A stretch of 64,000 nucleotides of DNA from Pseudoduganella umbonata (GCF_014192225.1 NZ_JACHXS010000002.1:834844-898843); one strand, 5' to 3'; positions 46,659 through 57,135 are shown, counted from the first letter of the stretch. Notes: generated from the sequence alone by a model not told the origin. Program-made: numbers and translations.

Positions 46659-46807
46659 GTTGCCTGAAACTTGGGTGTGACCCCGGTTTCAGGCAACCCC
46701 GACAAAAGCGCCACATTCTGTTGTAAAAAACATGGGGACTGTCCCTCCAGAGGGGACTGTCCCTCCAGAGGGGACTGTCCCTCCAGAGGGGACTGTCCCC
46801 ATGTTTT
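46659..46807. repeat. Two nested intergenic repeats, one with four tandem GGGGACTGTCCC cores
   Basis: First: GTTGCCTGAAAC (46659-46670) and GTTTCAGGCAAC (46686-46697) flank a GGGTGTGACCCC core. Second: AAAACATGGGGAC (46727-46739) and GTCCCCATGTTTT (46795-46807) flank four copies of GGGGACTGTCCC spaced exactly 18 bp (46734, 46752, 46770, 46788) by TCCAGA. The gap separates convergent amylase and pullulanase genes. Confidence 0.85.
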
Positions 46808-46822
46808 AACTTTTTTTGCTCG

Positions 46823-49558
46823 TTATTCCACGAAAACGACGGCGGTGCGGGGCGGGATCGTGAAGCGGCCGGTGGCGGGGTCGTAGCGGGCTTCGCTGGC
46901 GCGCCGGTCGGCGGCGGCCGGGGAGGCGTGGACGGGGTGCAGCTTCCAGGCGCGACCGGTTTCCTGCGGCACGTCGATCGAGCGGGCGGCCTTGTCGACG
47001 TTGAGCAGGTACAGCACCGACTTGAAGCCGGCGCCCTGGTAGCCGGCGCCATCGAGCCTGCCGGCGATCACGGTCGGCACCTGCGCCGGGCCGGTATTGT
47101 AGAAGCGCAGCCGCTGCCCGACGTCGCCGGCGGTGCGCAGCCGGAACAGCGTGCTGCTGGCGCGGATCCGCAGCAGGTCGCGGAAGGCGTCCCGTGTGAA
47201 GGCGATGTCGGCGGGCGCCGGCTTGAAGGCCGGATTGGCGAGCAATGGCCGGAACAGTGCGTAATCCTTGCCGTTGTCGGCGGCCGGCGGCAGTCCGGTG
47301 CCGAAGTAGTTGTCGCGGTAGGTCCAGTCCAGGCGGTTGAACCAGTCGCCCGATTCGAAGCTGTTGCGGTCCAGCGACTTGGAACGCAGGATGTCGAAGC
47401 CGGCATGGAAGTACGCCACGCCCTGGCTGAACGCATTGATCGCGGCGGCCAGCACCTGCACGCGGGCGCGGTCGGCGGTCGATGTCGATGCCGGCAGGCG
47501 CAGCACGTTCAGGTCGTACAGCGTCTGGTTGTCGTGGTTTTCCACGTAGTTGACGACCTCGCCCGGTTCGCTGGCATAGCCGGCCGGCTGGCCGCCATAG
47601 TCGATGCGCTGCAGTTCGCGCATTTCGCCGGTGTACACCTGCAGCGGGTAGGTGCGCAGCGTGCCGGCCAGGCCCACCCTGACCAGGTCCGCGGCCTTCA
47701 GGAGGTCGGCGGGCGAATGCTGGATGCCGCCATTCGGGTCATACACGAGCCCGTTGACATAGCCCTGGCGCGTGACCATGTCGCGCCCGGAATCGCCGGC
47801 GCCGCCGCCGCGCACCGCATCGCGGCCACGGTCGCTGAAGGTGCCGATGCCGCTGCCGTTCAGCGCCAGCTGGGACGCCTGCACGAAGCACTTGCCATCG
47901 GCCACTTCGCCGAAGTTCCAGCCTTCGCCGATCAGGTTCACGTGGCGTCCCGCCGCCGCGTTCACGCGCCGCTGCAGCGTTTCCATCACGCTGCGCGGCT
48001 GGTGGCCCATCAGGTCGAAACGGAACGAATCGATGTGGTAGGCCTGCGTCCACAGCACGCTCGAATCGACCATCAGCTTGCCCATCATCCGGTGCTCGGT
48101 GGCCGTGTTCTCGCAGCAGGTTGAGCGTTCGATCGCGCCCTTGGCATCGAGACGGTGGTAGTAGCCGGGCACCACGCGGTCCAGCACGGATTTTTCGTCC
48201 TGGCCCGCCGTATAGGTGTGGTTGTAGACGACGTCCATGCCGACGCGCAGGCCGGCCCGGTGCAGCGCCTGCACCATCTGCCGGAACTCGATCACGCGCT
48301 TGCCGCCGTCGGCCGGATCGGTGCTGTAGCTGCCTTCCGGCGCGCTGTAGTGATACGGGTCGTAGCCCCAGTTGTAGCAGTCCGCCAGCTTGCTGTCCCC
48401 GATCAGCTTTTGCTGGGCATCGCTGTCCGCCGCGCCGGCCGGCGCCGGCGTCACGCAGCCTTTCTCGGGAATGCTGCCGATGTCGTAGACGGGCAGCAGG
48501 TGCACGTCGGTCAGCCCGGCCTGCGACAGCGCGCGCAGGTGCCGCATGCCGTCCGAGCCCGATTCCAGGAACGCCGTGTACTTGCCGCGATTGGCCGCAC
48601 TGACGGTCGCGTCGCCGATCGAGAAATCGCGCACGTGCAGTTCGTAGATCGACATGTCCGGCTGCGCGGCCACCTTGGCGGGCGGCGCGTCGCTGTCCCA
48701 GCCGGCCGGCTTCAGGCGCGGCGACGCCAGGTCGGCGATGTAGCTGCGCCGCGAATCGGTGGCCAGGCTAACGGAATAGGGATCGGTGACGAGGTTGCGC
48801 ACGATGCCGGCGCCCGGCACGTGCACGTCGACGGCATAGCGGTAATACTTGCCGTCCAGGTTGCCGGCCAGCGTGGCCGACCAGACGCCCGACTTCGGAT
48901 CGAAGCGCAGCGGCGTGGCGGCGCGCGAAGGCCCGGTGCCCTGGTCGTACGTGCAGACGGCCACCTGCCGTGCGGTCGGCGCCCACAGCTTGAATGTGGT
49001 GCCGCCGGTACGGGGCGTCGCGCCCAGGTCCGGCACCGCTTCGGCGGCCGCGTACAGGTCGTCCAGCGCGCCGGCAACCTGCACGCGGGTGGCATCGAGC
49101 ACGGTGCCGTCGGCGGCCTCGCTGACCAGCAGGAGCGCGCCGCGGTGCAGGCCGGCGATACGTGCCACGTCGGCCTCGCGCAGCGCGAACACGGGGCCTT
49201 CACCCAGGTAGCGCAGGCGTTCCGGCAGCGCGGCAGCCGTGGCGTCGAGTGGCAGGAAGCCGTCCGCGCCGCCGACCTTGCCGCCGGCGGGCGCCGTCAG
49301 CGCGGCGTTCTTCGCGTGATACAGGCGCGTGCGCGCATCGGCACGGGCACCCGGCCAGGCCAGGGTACGCCGGTCGACCCATGCGGCGCGCGCGTCGAAT
49401 GCGGCAGCGGAGGGGGACAGGATGGACTGGAAGCCTTCGCCATCGCAGAGCGCGGCGGAAGAAGAAGCGGCGTGCGCGGTGCCCGCCGATGCAGCCAGCG
49501 TGGCAAGTGCCGCGGCGACGGCGAGGCGCAGCGCGCGGCTGCGGTGTGGATGTTCCAT
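46823..49558 (-). CDS. Pullulanase-type alpha-1,6-glucosidase (GH13), exported
   Basis: 911 residues starting [20 protein letters not shown], a signal peptide, with GGGGGA before the ATG. Regions: N-terminal beta domains including a CBM48-like tract ([17 protein letters not shown]), the pullulanase marker [17 protein letters not shown], region I DVVYNHTY, nucleophile in [10 protein letters not shown], acid/base in [10 protein letters not shown] and stabiliser in YVENHDNQT. It cuts the alpha-1,6 branches of starch, glycogen or pullulan, making linear dextrins for the amylase. No lipobox is visible. It is convergent with the amylase. Confidence 0.93.
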   Translation of the reverse strand: MEHPHRSRALRLAVAAALATLAASAGTAHAASSSAALCDGEGFQSILSPSAAAFDARAAWVDRRTLAWPGARADARTRLYHAKNAALTAPAGGKVGGADGFLPLDATAAALPERLRYLGEGPVFALREADVARIAGLHRGALLLVSEAADGTVLDATRVQVAGALDDLYAAAEAVPDLGATPRTGGTTFKLWAPTARQVAVCTYDQGTGPSRAATPLRFDPKSGVWSATLAGNLDGKYYRYAVDVHVPGAGIVRNLVTDPYSVSLATDSRRSYIADLASPRLKPAGWDSDAPPAKVAAQPDMSIYELHVRDFSIGDATVSAANRGKYTAFLESGSDGMRHLRALSQAGLTDVHLLPVYDIGSIPEKGCVTPAPAGAADSDAQQKLIGDSKLADCYNWGYDPYHYSAPEGSYSTDPADGGKRVIEFRQMVQALHRAGLRVGMDVVYNHTYTAGQDEKSVLDRVVPGYYHRLDAKGAIERSTCCENTATEHRMMGKLMVDSSVLWTQAYHIDSFRFDLMGHQPRSVMETLQRRVNAAAGRHVNLIGEGWNFGEVADGKCFVQASQLALNGSGIGTFSDRGRDAVRGGGAGDSGRDMVTRQGYVNGLVYDPNGGIQHSPADLLKAADLVRVGLAGTLRTYPLQVYTGEMRELQRIDYGGQPAGYASEPGEVVNYVENHDNQTLYDLNVLRLPASTSTADRARVQVLAAAINAFSQGVAYFHAGFDILRSKSLDRNSFESGDWFNRLDWTYRDNYFGTGLPPAADNGKDYALFRPLLANPAFKPAPADIAFTRDAFRDLLRIRASSTLFRLRTAGDVGQRLRFYNTGPAQVPTVIAGRLDGAGYQGAGFKSVLYLLNVDKAARSIDVPQETGRAWKLHPVHASPAAADRRASEARYDPATGRFTIPPRTAVVFVE

Positions 49559-49598
49559 GCGTCCCCCTGTTTCAATGGGGACGTATGGTAAAGGAAGC

Positions 49599-49627
49599 GT
49601 GCGACTACAGCCATGCTGTAGTCGCAC
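49599..49627. terminator. Perfect 12-bp hairpin between chemoreceptor and pullulanase
   Basis: GTGCGACTACAG-CCATG-CTGTAGTCGCAC. It follows the chemoreceptor stop by about 30 bp but lacks a U-tract. It also contains inverted ACTACA/TGTAGT half-sites in the opposite order to a HexR operator, so an operator for the pullulanase is possible. Confidence 0.45.
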
Positions 49628-49657
49628 GGGGATCAGAAGCGGGTTGAGATACGGGGT

Positions 49658-51415
49658 TTAGAACTCTTCCCAGTCCGATTCGGAACCGGCGGTGACAGGT
49701 GCCTTGCGGCTGGCCGGCGCGGCCTTGGCCGCGGCGGGCCGGGCGGAGGCAGCGGGCAGCGCGGCGCGGACGGCAGGCTTCGCCACCGGCTTGGCGGCCG
49801 GGCTTGCGACGGACCTGGCGGAAGCGGTGCCGGCCGCCGGCGCGGTGCCCTGCGCCAGCCTGAACGTGCCCACCAGTTCGGCCAGCCTGCGGGCCTGTTC
49901 CTGCATGGCTTCGGATGCGGCACTGGCTTCCTCGACCAGCGCGGCGTTCTGCTGCGTCACTTCATCCATCTGCGTGATGGCCACGTTGACCTGGTCGATG
50001 CCGCTGCTCTGTTCGCGGCTGGCGGAAGAGATTTCCGCCATGATGTCGGTCACGCGCTGCACGCTGCCCACCACTTCGTTCATGGTGGCGCCGGCCTGGC
50101 CCACCAGCTGGGTGCCGACGCCGACCTTTTCCACCGAGTCGTCGATCAGCGCCTTGATTTCCTTGGCGGCGGTGGCGGAACGGTGCGCCAGGTTGCGCAC
50201 CTCGCTGGCCACTACGGCGAAGCCGCGGCCCTGCTCGCCGGCACGGGCCGCCTCGACGGCGGCGTTCAGTGCCAGGATATTGGTCTGGAAGGCGATGCTG
50301 TCGATGACGGAAATGATGTCGACGATCTTCTTCGCCGACGCATCGATCGCGCCCATCGTATCGACCACCTGGGCGACCACGGTGCCGCCCTGCGCCGCCA
50401 CGCTGGAAGCCGAGGCGGCCATGGCGCTGGCCTGCTGGGCATTCTCGGCATTCTGGCGCACGGTCGACGTCAGTTCTTCCATCGACGACGCGGTTTCCTC
50501 CAGCGAGCTGGCCTGCTCTTCGGTGCGCGACGACAGGTCCTGGTTGCCGGCTGAGACTTCGGCCGCGGCGGTGGCGATCGTGTCGGTACCGGTGCGCACC
50601 TCGGCGACGATGGCGGCCAGCTTGTCGCGCATATTGCGCATCGCGAACATCATGCTGGCGGTATCGCCGGCCTTGACGGGCACGTCCACGGTCAGGTCGC
50701 CGTCGGCGATGCTGGCGAGGACGGCGGCTGCCTCGTTCGGCTCGCCTCCCAGTTGCTTGAGCAGCGTGCGCGTGATCAGCACTGCGGCAGCGATGCCGAC
50801 CGCCAGCGCGACCACGGCGAGGATCAGCATCAGCCGGATGGCACTGTGGTAGGCGTCCGTGGCCTCGTTCGCTTCTTCCTCGTTCAAGGCTTCTTCCAGC
50901 GTGATCAGCTCATCGATCGCATTCATCCAGACTCTCTGGACGGGGCGGAGCTTGGACATCAGCGTGCTGGTAGCTTGCTCGGCCTGGTTGGCCAGGCCCA
51001 GCTTTTCCGTTTCTGCCATCAATGGCCTGGCGATCCGTTCCTGCTCCACGATCGTTGCCATCAGCGACTTTTCCTTCGGATCCGTGCTGGCATCTTCCAG
51101 GCTCTTGGTGACTTTCCCCATCACTTCCGCGTAGAGCGCCTCCTGCTTGCGCAGGCGCTCGGCTTCTGGCCGCATGGCATCCATATCGGTCAGCAGCGCA
51201 AGATTACGCAGCGCGATCATGCTGTCCGCCAGGCTGTCCTGCGCGGTATTGAGCTGCCGGATCTGCGTATTGTTGACTTCTGTAATGTTCTGTATGCGCT
51301 GTTGCATGTCGCGCATTTTCATCAGGCCCGCGCCGACGATGATTATCAGCAGGACCAGCACGAGTGCATAGCCCAGCGCCAGCCGCGTGCCGACCTTCAT
51401 ATTTTTCAGGTTCAT
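49658..51415 (-). CDS. Methyl-accepting chemotaxis protein
   Basis: 585 residues starting [20 protein letters not shown]. The first membrane helix is at about 10-35, then a four-helix-bundle sensor with [27 protein letters not shown], the second helix ([23 protein letters not shown]), a HAMP domain and a long signalling coiled coil whose hairpin tip is [44 protein letters not shown]. After an Ala/Pro linker the protein ends DWEEF, resembling the NWETF pentapeptide that tethers CheR/CheB. Its place among starch genes suggests it could sense sugars, directly or through a binding protein, but the sensor shows no sugar motif. Confidence 0.92.
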   Translation of the reverse strand: MNLKNMKVGTRLALGYALVLVLLIIIVGAGLMKMRDMQQRIQNITEVNNTQIRQLNTAQDSLADSMIALRNLALLTDMDAMRPEAERLRKQEALYAEVMGKVTKSLEDASTDPKEKSLMATIVEQERIARPLMAETEKLGLANQAEQATSTLMSKLRPVQRVWMNAIDELITLEEALNEEEANEATDAYHSAIRLMLILAVVALAVGIAAAVLITRTLLKQLGGEPNEAAAVLASIADGDLTVDVPVKAGDTASMMFAMRNMRDKLAAIVAEVRTGTDTIATAAAEVSAGNQDLSSRTEEQASSLEETASSMEELTSTVRQNAENAQQASAMAASASSVAAQGGTVVAQVVDTMGAIDASAKKIVDIISVIDSIAFQTNILALNAAVEAARAGEQGRGFAVVASEVRNLAHRSATAAKEIKALIDDSVEKVGVGTQLVGQAGATMNEVVGSVQRVTDIMAEISSASREQSSGIDQVNVAITQMDEVTQQNAALVEEASAASEAMQEQARRLAELVGTFRLAQGTAPAAGTASARSVASPAAKPVAKPAVRAALPAASARPAAAKAAPASRKAPVTAGSESDWEEF

Positions 51416-51598
51416 GGTTATCCGTTGGATTAGACGACCGCGAGGAGGAGGGCGGTCCGTATCGGGCGGCGCGGGGGTTGGGCGCAAGCCAGCAGGCACG
51501 CAATTCGGTGCCGTATGGCAATTATAGGGAACTCCCGGCCGGAATGTGCCGGTTTGTTGTTCGTGCGCCGCATCGCAGCGCACATTTTTTTCACGGTA

Positions 51599-51632
51599 GG
51601 CCAGTCTGTCATCAAACGGATGGCAGACCGGC
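51599..51632 (-). terminator. Imperfect hairpin downstream of the POT carrier
   Basis: GGCCAGTCTGTCATC / GATGGCAGACCGGCC stem of about 15 bp with two mismatches and a 4-base loop. No U-tract lies on the expected side. The 231-bp gap (51416-51646) otherwise shows nothing recognisable. Confidence 0.35.
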
Positions 51633-51646
51633 CGGCCGGTTAACCG

Positions 51647-53239
51647 TCAGGCGATGGCCGTCTGCGCCCGGTAGTTGTCGACCATCTTGTAGCGCCGCGC
51701 GTAAAGCCCGAACAGCAGCGCCGTCAGCATGGCGAAGCCGGCAAAGAAGAACATCTGGAACGCGATCACCGACAGCCCGGTATCGCCGATGTGCGCCAGC
51801 ACGGCGTCATTCTTCACGCTGGCGTTGACGATCAGTACCCACAGGTTGCCGACGGTGACGGCCAGCGTCCAGAAGCTCATGATCGAGCCTTTCATCGATG
51901 CCGGCGCCTGGCTGTACGCGAATTCCAGGCCGGTGGCGGAAACCAGCACCTCGCCCATCGTCAGCAGCGCGTACGGTGCCAGCTGCCACAGGATCGACAT
52001 CGGCGTGCCCGCATCCATCGATACCTGGATCCAGCCGATCACCAGCCACGAGAAGCCGGAGAAGGCGATGCCGGCCGTCATCCGGCGCAGCGCCGTCGGC
52101 TCCAGGCCGAGCTTGCTCAGCAGCGGGAAGATGACCAGGTTGTTGAATGGGATCAGCAGCATCACCAGTGCCGGGTTGACGGCCTGCATCTGCGCCGGCA
52201 GCAGCTGGAATTCCCAGCCGAACAGGTTCAGCACGGGGCTGGTCATCGCATTGGCCTGGACGATCCACGTCGAAGCCTTCTGGTCGAAGAGCGACCAGAA
52301 CGGCGTCACCAGCGCGAAGACGATCAGGATGCGCAGTACGGCGCGCACGCCTTCCACCGCGGCATCCGGATGGTGGCCGCGCGCCCGCTCCAGCTGCATG
52401 GCGGTGCCGATGCCCCAGCCGGCCAGCAGCAGCACCAGTGCCGTGCAGGCGGCGATCACGAAGCCCCAGGAGAACGACATCAGCAGCGAGGCCACGGCAC
52501 CCGCCGCGCCGAGTGCCGCCACCACGAGGCCGGGCCGGCCCTGGCCGGGCTTTTTCGCCAGCAGGGCGGTGCGCGATACGCGCGTCAGCGAATCGGGGCT
52601 GGGCGGTGCCGGCGGCACGTGCACGTATTTTTTGTTCCCCATCCAGAATATGAGAAGCGCCAGCGCCATCAGCAGGCCGGGAATGCCGAACGCGACGGAC
52701 GGGCCGTAATTCTTCAGGAACAGCGGCATCAGCAGCGACGCGAAGAACGAGCCGAAGTTGATGATCCAGTAGAACGCGTCGTAGACGACCTTTGCCCGCT
52801 TCTTGTTGGTGTGGTCGAACTGGTCGCCGACGAAGGCCGCCACCAGCGGCTTGATGCCGCCCGCGCCCAGCGCGATCAGGAACAGGCCGGCGTAGAAGCC
52901 CGTCAGATTGTCCTCGAAGATCGCCAGGCAGGCATGGCCGACGACATACACGAGGCTGAGCCAGAAGATGGTGTTGTACTTGCCGAAGAAGCGGTCGGCC
53001 AGGAAGCCGCCCAGCAGCGGGAAGAAATAGACGCCGATGACGAACGTGTGGAACACGTGTTTCGCTTCGCCGGCGCGGTCTTCCAGCGGAACGAACAGCA
53101 GCAGGGTACTGATCAGGAACGGCGTCAGGATGTTACGCATGCCATAGAAGGAAAAGCGTTCGGCCCCTTCGTTGGCGATGATGTACGGTATCTGGCGCGG
53201 CAGCGGGCCGCAGCCTGCTTCGTGGGTGGCGTTTGCCAT
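51647..53239 (-). CDS. Proton-dependent oligopeptide transporter (POT/PTR family)
   Basis: 530 residues, about 14 membrane helices. The N-terminal NEGAERFSFYGMRNIL carries the ExxERF proton-coupling motif, and FVIGVYFFPLLGGFLADRFFGKY and YDAFYWIINFGSFFASLLMPLFL match the two PTR2 signatures. It imports di- and tripeptides. It is divergent from the cytoplasmic alpha-glucosidase, and the shared gap has a HexR-like palindrome, so its expression may follow sugar status. The exported M2 dipeptidase at 37-39 kb could feed it dipeptides. Confidence 0.9.
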   Translation of the reverse strand: MANATHEAGCGPLPRQIPYIIANEGAERFSFYGMRNILTPFLISTLLLFVPLEDRAGEAKHVFHTFVIGVYFFPLLGGFLADRFFGKYNTIFWLSLVYVVGHACLAIFEDNLTGFYAGLFLIALGAGGIKPLVAAFVGDQFDHTNKKRAKVVYDAFYWIINFGSFFASLLMPLFLKNYGPSVAFGIPGLLMALALLIFWMGNKKYVHVPPAPPSPDSLTRVSRTALLAKKPGQGRPGLVVAALGAAGAVASLLMSFSWGFVIAACTALVLLLAGWGIGTAMQLERARGHHPDAAVEGVRAVLRILIVFALVTPFWSLFDQKASTWIVQANAMTSPVLNLFGWEFQLLPAQMQAVNPALVMLLIPFNNLVIFPLLSKLGLEPTALRRMTAGIAFSGFSWLVIGWIQVSMDAGTPMSILWQLAPYALLTMGEVLVSATGLEFAYSQAPASMKGSIMSFWTLAVTVGNLWVLIVNASVKNDAVLAHIGDTGLSVIAFQMFFFAGFAMLTALLFGLYARRYKMVDNYRAQTAIA

Positions 53240-53356
53240 CGATAGCCCTCTCGAATTGTGGATGGACGCGATGCTATGCCGAATACGGCTGCGCTGGCAA
53301 TGGCCGGGCTGGACCGCTTAATAATGATTAACACCAATGATTAGCACCGTAAGCGA

Positions 53357-53371
53357 TGTAGTTTGACTACG
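53357..53371. promoter_or_regulatory. HexR-like operator between POT carrier and GH13 alpha-glucosidase
   Basis: TGTAGT-TTG-ACTACG differs from a perfect palindrome only at the last base. It sits 118 bp from the carrier start and 146 bp from the glucosidase start. A further half-site, GACTACG, lies at 53434-53440. Confidence 0.55.
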
Positions 53372-53516
53372 ACAACAGCAGTAATTTTTTCACGGATATG
53401 ATTGTAAGTCATTGTTTTATATGGATGGTGCGTGACTACGTTACCGCGGCGATCCGTTGAACTATTCATACCGTTGATGTATATTCTCTACAATACCCTC
53501 ACTTCATCGGAATCCC

Positions 53517-55148
53517 ATGACCAAATCCACGTCTCCGACCTGGTGGCAGGAAGCCATCATTTACCAGGTGTATCCGCGCAGCTACCTCGACACGAACGGC
53601 GACGGCGTGGGCGACCTGAACGGCATTACCGACCGCCTCGACTACATTGCGAAACTGGGCGTGGACATCGTCTGGATCTCGCCGTTCTTCAAGTCGCCGA
53701 TGAAGGATTTCGGCTACGACATCGCCGACTATTGCGACGTCGATCCGCTGTTCGGCACGCTGGCCGATTTCGACCGGCTGATCGCGAAAGCCCATTCCGT
53801 GGGCGTGAAGATCATGATCGACCAGGTGATGAGCCACTGCTCGGAACAGCACCCGTGGTTCGTGGAAAGCCGCAGCAGCCGCGACAACCCGAAAGCCGAC
53901 TGGTTCGTGTGGGCCGACCCGCTGCCGGACGGGAATCCGCCGAACAACTGGCTGTCGGTGTTCGGCGGCTCGGCCTGGCAATGGGATTCGCGCCGCAAGC
54001 AGTACTACATGCACAACTTCCTCACCAGCCAGCCAGACCTGAATTTCCACAATCCGGAAGTGCAGCAGGCGATGCTGGACAGCCTGCGCTTCTGGCTGCA
54101 GCGGGGTGTCGACGGCGTGCGCCTCGATGCCGTCACGTTCCACTTCCATGACCGCGAACTGCGCAGCAATCCGCCGGCCACCGTGCGCGACACCGCCACC
54201 GTGACGGACGTGAACCCGTACGGCATGCAGGCGCACGTGTACGACAAGTGCCGCCCCGAGAACGTGCCGTTCCTGCGGCGCGTGCGCCAGGTGCTGGACG
54301 AATTCGGCGCCGTGTCGATCGGCGAAGTGGGCGCCGACGATGCGCTGGCGTTCATGGCCGAATACACGGCCGGCGGCGACAAGCTGCACATGGCCTACAG
54401 CTTCAACCTGCTGACCGAAGACCATTCGGCGCGCCACATCCGCACCCAGGTCGAGGACTTCAAGCGCCGCGTCAAGGATGGCTGGGCTTCCTGGTCGGTG
54501 GGCAACCACGACGTACCGCGCGTGGCCACGCGGTGGGGCGCCGGGAACGGGTTTGCCAAGAACGCGGCGGCGTTCGGCAAGCTGGTCATGGCGATGCAGC
54601 TGTCGCTGAAGGGCACGCCGTGCCTGTACCAGGGCGACGAGCTGGCATTCACGGAAGCGGACGTGCCGTATGAACTGATCCAGGACCCGTACGGCATCAC
54701 GTTCTGGCCCGAGTTCAAGGGCCGCGACGGCTGCCGCACGCCGATCGCCTGGACCGATGGCGCGAACGGCGGCTTCACGACGGGCAAGCCATGGCTGCCG
54801 GTGGCGCCGGAACATGCCGCCGCCGCGGCCTCGGTGCAGGAAGCGGATGCGCAATCGCCACTGAACTTCGCGCGCCGGATGATCGCGTGGCGCCGCACGA
54901 TGCCGCAGCTGACGCGCGGCGACATCGAATTCCTGGACGCGCCGGAGCCGGTGCTGGCGTTCCGGCGCACGCTGGCCGGCGAGCGTTCCGTGCTGTGCGT
55001 GTTCAACCTGGGCGGCGATGACGTCACGTTCACGCTGCCGCAGGCGAGGGGCGCGCAGAAGCTGGACGAAGCCGGGCTGCCGGGCGACGTTGCCGATGGT
55101 ATCGTCTCCCTGCCGGCCTGCGGCGGGTGGTTCGGGTACGAGGGCTGA
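53517..55148 (+). CDS. GH13 alpha-glucosidase (oligo-1,6/maltase type), cytoplasmic
   Basis: 543 residues without a signal peptide. The start WWQEAIIYQVYPRSYLDTNGDGVGDLNGI is the GH13_23/31 hallmark. The triad is Asp204 (GVRLDAV), Glu270 (IGEVGADD) and Asp332 (VGNHDVPR); region I reads DQVMSHCS rather than the common DxVxNH, with Ser for Asn. It should hydrolyse imported maltose and maltodextrins to glucose, which Glk then phosphorylates (glk is 101 bp downstream on the same strand). No good ribosome site is seen before the ATG; the next in-frame Met is far inside the protein. Confidence 0.9.
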   Translation: MTKSTSPTWWQEAIIYQVYPRSYLDTNGDGVGDLNGITDRLDYIAKLGVDIVWISPFFKSPMKDFGYDIADYCDVDPLFGTLADFDRLIAKAHSVGVKIMIDQVMSHCSEQHPWFVESRSSRDNPKADWFVWADPLPDGNPPNNWLSVFGGSAWQWDSRRKQYYMHNFLTSQPDLNFHNPEVQQAMLDSLRFWLQRGVDGVRLDAVTFHFHDRELRSNPPATVRDTATVTDVNPYGMQAHVYDKCRPENVPFLRRVRQVLDEFGAVSIGEVGADDALAFMAEYTAGGDKLHMAYSFNLLTEDHSARHIRTQVEDFKRRVKDGWASWSVGNHDVPRVATRWGAGNGFAKNAAAFGKLVMAMQLSLKGTPCLYQGDELAFTEADVPYELIQDPYGITFWPEFKGRDGCRTPIAWTDGANGGFTTGKPWLPVAPEHAAAAASVQEADAQSPLNFARRMIAWRRTMPQLTRGDIEFLDAPEPVLAFRRTLAGERSVLCVFNLGGDDVTFTLPQARGAQKLDEAGLPGDVADGIVSLPACGGWFGYEG

Positions 55149-55249
55149 AAACCAGCCGCGATGGGGCAGGTGCGCTTTTTCAGCGCGCCCGTTTCGGGTA
55201 TGCTGCGGCCTCGCCCGCATGAGCGCAGCAACAAGTAAAAGAGAGCGAG

Positions 55250-57115
55250 ATGAGACAAGTGGAAGTGGAACAGAAACTGGGACGTGCCGCGTTTGCCGAC
55301 GGCCCGCGGCTGCTGGCCGACATCGGCGCCACGCATGCGCGCTTCGCGCTGCAGACGGGGCCCGGCGAATACCAGGCCGTGCGGGTACTGCAGTGCGACG
55401 ACTACACCGGCATCGTTCCGCTGCTGCGCAGCTATCTCGCCGATCATCCCGGCATCAACCTGAATCACGGCGCTCTGGCGCTGGCGAACCCGGTGCACGG
55501 CGACTATATCCGGATGACGAACCGGGACTGGCAGTTCTCCACCGACGAAGTGCGCCGCGAGCTGGGCCTGCACACGCTGCTGGTGGTGAACGACTTCACG
55601 GCGCTGGCGATGGCGATCCCGGGACTGCAGCCCACCGACCTGATGCAGGTGGGCGGCGGCGCGCCGGCCGCCAATTCCGTCATCGGCGTGCTCGGCCCGG
55701 GCACGGGCCTGGGCTGCTCGGGCGTGATCCCGACGGTGGACGGCTTCGTCACCCTCGGTTCGGAAGGCGGCCACAACAACTTCGCGCCGGCCGACGAACG
55801 CGAATACGCGATCCTGCAATACGCGTGGCAGACCTGGTCGCACGTGTCGAACGAGCGCCTGATCTCGGGCCCCGGCATGGAGATCATCTACCGCGCGCTG
55901 GCCCGCCGCAACGGCCTGCACGTGCGCGACCTGACTTCCCAGCAGATCATCTCCGGCGCCCTGAAGGACAAGGATGCGCTGTGCATCGAGGTGCTCGAGT
56001 GCTTTTCCGCGATGCTGGGCGGCGCGGCCGCCAACCTGGCCGTCACGCTCGGGTCGTTCGGCGGCATCTTCATCGGCGGCGGCATCGTGCCGCGCATGGG
56101 CGAGTGGTTCAGGAGTTCGCCGTTCCGTACCCGCTTCGAAGCCAAGGGCCGCTTCTCGTCGTACCTGGCGGAGATCCCGACCTACGTGATCACTACGCCG
56201 AACCCGGCGTTCTATGGCGTGGCCACGATCCTTTCCGAGCACCTGCGCGGCCGCAGCGGCGCCAATACGCTGATGGAGCGCGTGCAGACCCTGCTGCGCG
56301 AACTGACGCCGGCCGAGCAGCGCGTGGCGCAGCTGGTGCTGGAACAGCCGCGCCTGGTGCTGAACGAACCGATCGCCGATATCGCCCGCATGGCCGAAGT
56401 GTCGCAGCCGACCGTGATCCGCTTCTGCCGCTCGCTGGGCTTCACTGGGCTGGCCGACTTCAAGCTGAAATTCGCCAGCAGCCTGACGGGCGCGATCCCC
56501 GTGCGCCACAGCCAGGTGCGCAACAGCGACAGCACGCACGACCTGTCGGCGAAGGTGGTCGACAACACCGTGTCGGCGATCCTGAAATTCCGCGACCAGC
56601 TCGACGTGCGCGCCATCGACCGCGCCATCGCGCTGGTGGCCAAGGCCAAGAAGGTGGAGTTCTACGCGATGGGCAATTCGCGCGTGGTGGGGCTGGACGG
56701 GCAGCACAAGTTCTTCCGCTTCCGCATCCCGACCGCGTCGTACGGCGACTCGCACCTGCTGTCGCTGGCGGCCGAGCTGCTGCAGCCGGGCGACGTGGTC
56801 ATCGCGATCTCGAACTCCGGCCGGCTGCCCGAGCTGCTCGACGCGGTGGACACGGCCCGCGCCGCCGGTGCCGACGTCATCGCCATCACCACCAGCCAGT
56901 CGCCGCTGGCGAAGAAGGCCAGCGTCTGCCTGGCGGTGGACCACAGCGAGGACAGCACCACGTTCCTGTCGATGATTTCGCGCATCCTGCAGCTGCTGCT
57001 GATCGACATCCTGACCGTGGGTATCTCGCTCGACTCGCAGAACAAGGCGCTGGTGCTGGAAGGGAAAGGCGCGGCGAGCGGCTCGCGGCTGCAGATCTCG
57101 CACCTCGACAGCTGA
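55250..57115 (+). CDS. glk: Bifunctional glucokinase / HexR-type RpiR-family regulator
   Basis: 621 residues. Residues 1-335 are glucokinase of the GlkA type: LLADIGATHARFAL (ATP loop), NDFTALAMAIP (catalytic Asp) and GPGTGLGCSGV. Residues about 340-417 are an RpiR helix-turn-helix (LTPAEQRVAQLVL...MAEVSQPTVIRFCRSLGFTG), and about 460-590 a SIS sugar-phosphate-binding domain (YAMGNSRVVGLDGQHKFFRF, VIAISNSGRLPELL). The fusion is known in Burkholderiales. It would make glucose-6-phosphate and let a nearby sugar phosphate (2-keto-3-deoxy-6-phosphogluconate in HexR) set promoter activity. HexR-like sites occur at 31479, 31662, 41769 and 53357. AGAGCGAG precedes the ATG. Confidence 0.93.
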   Translation: MRQVEVEQKLGRAAFADGPRLLADIGATHARFALQTGPGEYQAVRVLQCDDYTGIVPLLRSYLADHPGINLNHGALALANPVHGDYIRMTNRDWQFSTDEVRRELGLHTLLVVNDFTALAMAIPGLQPTDLMQVGGGAPAANSVIGVLGPGTGLGCSGVIPTVDGFVTLGSEGGHNNFAPADEREYAILQYAWQTWSHVSNERLISGPGMEIIYRALARRNGLHVRDLTSQQIISGALKDKDALCIEVLECFSAMLGGAAANLAVTLGSFGGIFIGGGIVPRMGEWFRSSPFRTRFEAKGRFSSYLAEIPTYVITTPNPAFYGVATILSEHLRGRSGANTLMERVQTLLRELTPAEQRVAQLVLEQPRLVLNEPIADIARMAEVSQPTVIRFCRSLGFTGLADFKLKFASSLTGAIPVRHSQVRNSDSTHDLSAKVVDNTVSAILKFRDQLDVRAIDRAIALVAKAKKVEFYAMGNSRVVGLDGQHKFFRFRIPTASYGDSHLLSLAAELLQPGDVVIAISNSGRLPELLDAVDTARAAGADVIAITTSQSPLAKKASVCLAVDHSEDSTTFLSMISRILQLLLIDILTVGISLDSQNKALVLEGKGAASGSRLQISHLDS

Positions 57116-57135
57116 GCCCCCAGGGGCCTTCGACA

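Noticed and set aside
46734..46799. Possible CRISPR array from the 18-bp tandem units
   Set aside because: Spacers are identical 6-mers and repeats are 12 bp palindromes; no Cas genes.
53426..53440. Second HexR site before the alpha-glucosidase
   Set aside because: Only the right half (ACTACG) fits; the left arm has three mismatches.
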